Position numbers and translations under genes: made by a program
Part shown: in pieces, positions 8,284 through 8,761 of the stretch
How the letters are laid out: each line of letters starts with the position of its first letter
How positions within the stretch are numbered: position 1 is the first letter of the stretch
Notes under the pieces: model-generated
Database searches by the model: none
Told to the model about the DNA's origin: nothing
Seen by the model: only the letters and a program-made list of their open reading frames with translations
Assembly: GCA_934526185.1 (NCBI GenBank)
Contig: CAKTAA010000090.1
Span: 1-8,761 of the forward strand
Source of the DNA: an uncultured Eubacteriales bacterium
GTDB taxonomy: Bacteria; Bacillota; Clostridia; Oscillospirales; CAG-272
Direction: 5' to 3'
DNA: 8,761 nt

Positions 8284-8761
8284 ATGAATTATGAAGTAGC
8301 AGTAATGAATTATCCGCTGTTTCATAAAGGCGTGCCTACAAACGCTACGGATAAAATTTTGGGCACCCCCCATTATCACGATCCGGGCGGTCCTTGGCCC
8401 ATTTCCGTTTATCTGCATATTCCATTTTGTGACAGCCTCTGTGACTTTTGCGTGTACCATCGACAACTTGCAGCCGGTAAACAGGAGCTTATTGATGTAT
8501 TTGTCAAAGCGTTGCTAACTGAAATCGAAATGTATGCTCGCGCTCCCCGTTTTCACGGACAAAAAATCGGAGCCATATTTATCGGCGGCGGTACACCGAC
8601 GGCCCTCTCTGCACAGCAGTTGGATGATCTTCTGAAAAAGCTTGCGGCTTGTTTTGATTTGCAGGGCAGCGAAATTACGGTGGAATGCAACCCCCTGAAT
8701 GCGTGCGAGGAAAAATTATCGGTTATGAAAGAGGGAGGTGTTACCCGTATCAGTACGGGAA
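8284..8761 (+). CDS. HemN-like radical SAM protein (3' end cut by the window)
   Basis: The frame is open from the ATG to the window end, 159 residues. The cluster motif is YLHIPFCDSLCDFC (43-56), a CX3CX2C with C49, C53 and C56 that binds the 4Fe-4S cluster used to cleave S-adenosylmethionine. The SAM-contact motif GGGTP (101-105) and the strand TVECNP (132-137) followed by GVTRIS match the HemN/HemW superfamily. The residues after C56 are VYH, so the fourth cysteine of the CX3CX2CXC found in true oxygen-independent coproporphyrinogen III oxidase is missing. About 42 residues precede the first strand of the barrel. Other relatives in the superfamily are HemW-type heme chaperones and ChuW/HutW anaerobic heme-degrading enzymes; this part alone cannot decide between them. 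It follows the flavodoxin gene by 97 bases in the same direction. TTGACA is present at 8211-8216 in the gap, but no convincing -10 box goes with it. Confidence 0.87.
   Translation, partial: MNYEVAVMNYPLFHKGVPTNATDKILGTPHYHDPGGPWPISVYLHIPFCDSLCDFCVYHRQLAAGKQELIDVFVKALLTEIEMYARAPRFHGQKIGAIFIGGGTPTALSAQQLDDLLKKLAACFDLQGSEITVECNPLNACEEKLSVMKEGGVTRISTG

Noticed and set aside
8278..8466. 62-residue minus-strand open frame at the start of the radical SAM gene
   Set aside because: It is antisense to the CX3CX2C region of the radical SAM protein, whose frame carries clear conserved motifs.

Overview
The window looks like ordinary chromosome from a low-to-mid GC Firmicute, most likely a member of the Clostridia. 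The clues are an AddA/AddB (not RecBCD) recombination nuclease, Shine-Dalgarno-type starts, sigma-A-like promoters, and a thymidylate kinase of the type with an EPTD-x-P-I-G loop that I associate with clostridial genomes. The species cannot be named from this sequence. I see no mobile element, CRISPR array, tRNA, rRNA or phage gene.

Layout. (1) Positions 1-2815, plus strand: the C-terminal four fifths of addB; its N-terminus lies before the window. (2) Positions 2899-6618, plus strand: a complete addA. AddA and AddB together form the helicase-nuclease that resects double-strand breaks for RecA-dependent repair. The 83-base gap between them carries a small inverted repeat and a possible internal promoter. 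(3) Positions 6692-6740: a perfect 17-bp hairpin between two convergent genes, a good candidate for a bidirectional terminator. (4) Positions 6764-7396, minus strand: a thymidylate kinase, with a near-consensus promoter (TTGACA, 18-nt spacer, extended TAAAAT) about 70 bases upstream. (5) Positions 7638-8186, plus strand: a small HemG-like flavodoxin-domain protein starting with GTG. (6) From 8284 to the window end, plus strand: the N-terminal part of a HemN-like radical SAM protein, cut by the window edge.

How the genes fit together. addB-addA is a classic repair operon. The tmk-like gene is a stand-alone unit facing it. The flavodoxin and the radical SAM gene are co-directional and about 97 bases apart. 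A flavodoxin could reduce the iron-sulfur cluster of the radical SAM enzyme, and both families are named for roles in heme chemistry, so a functional link is plausible but unproven.

Nothing here is clearly a new system. The least settled part is the flavodoxin/radical SAM pair at the right end.
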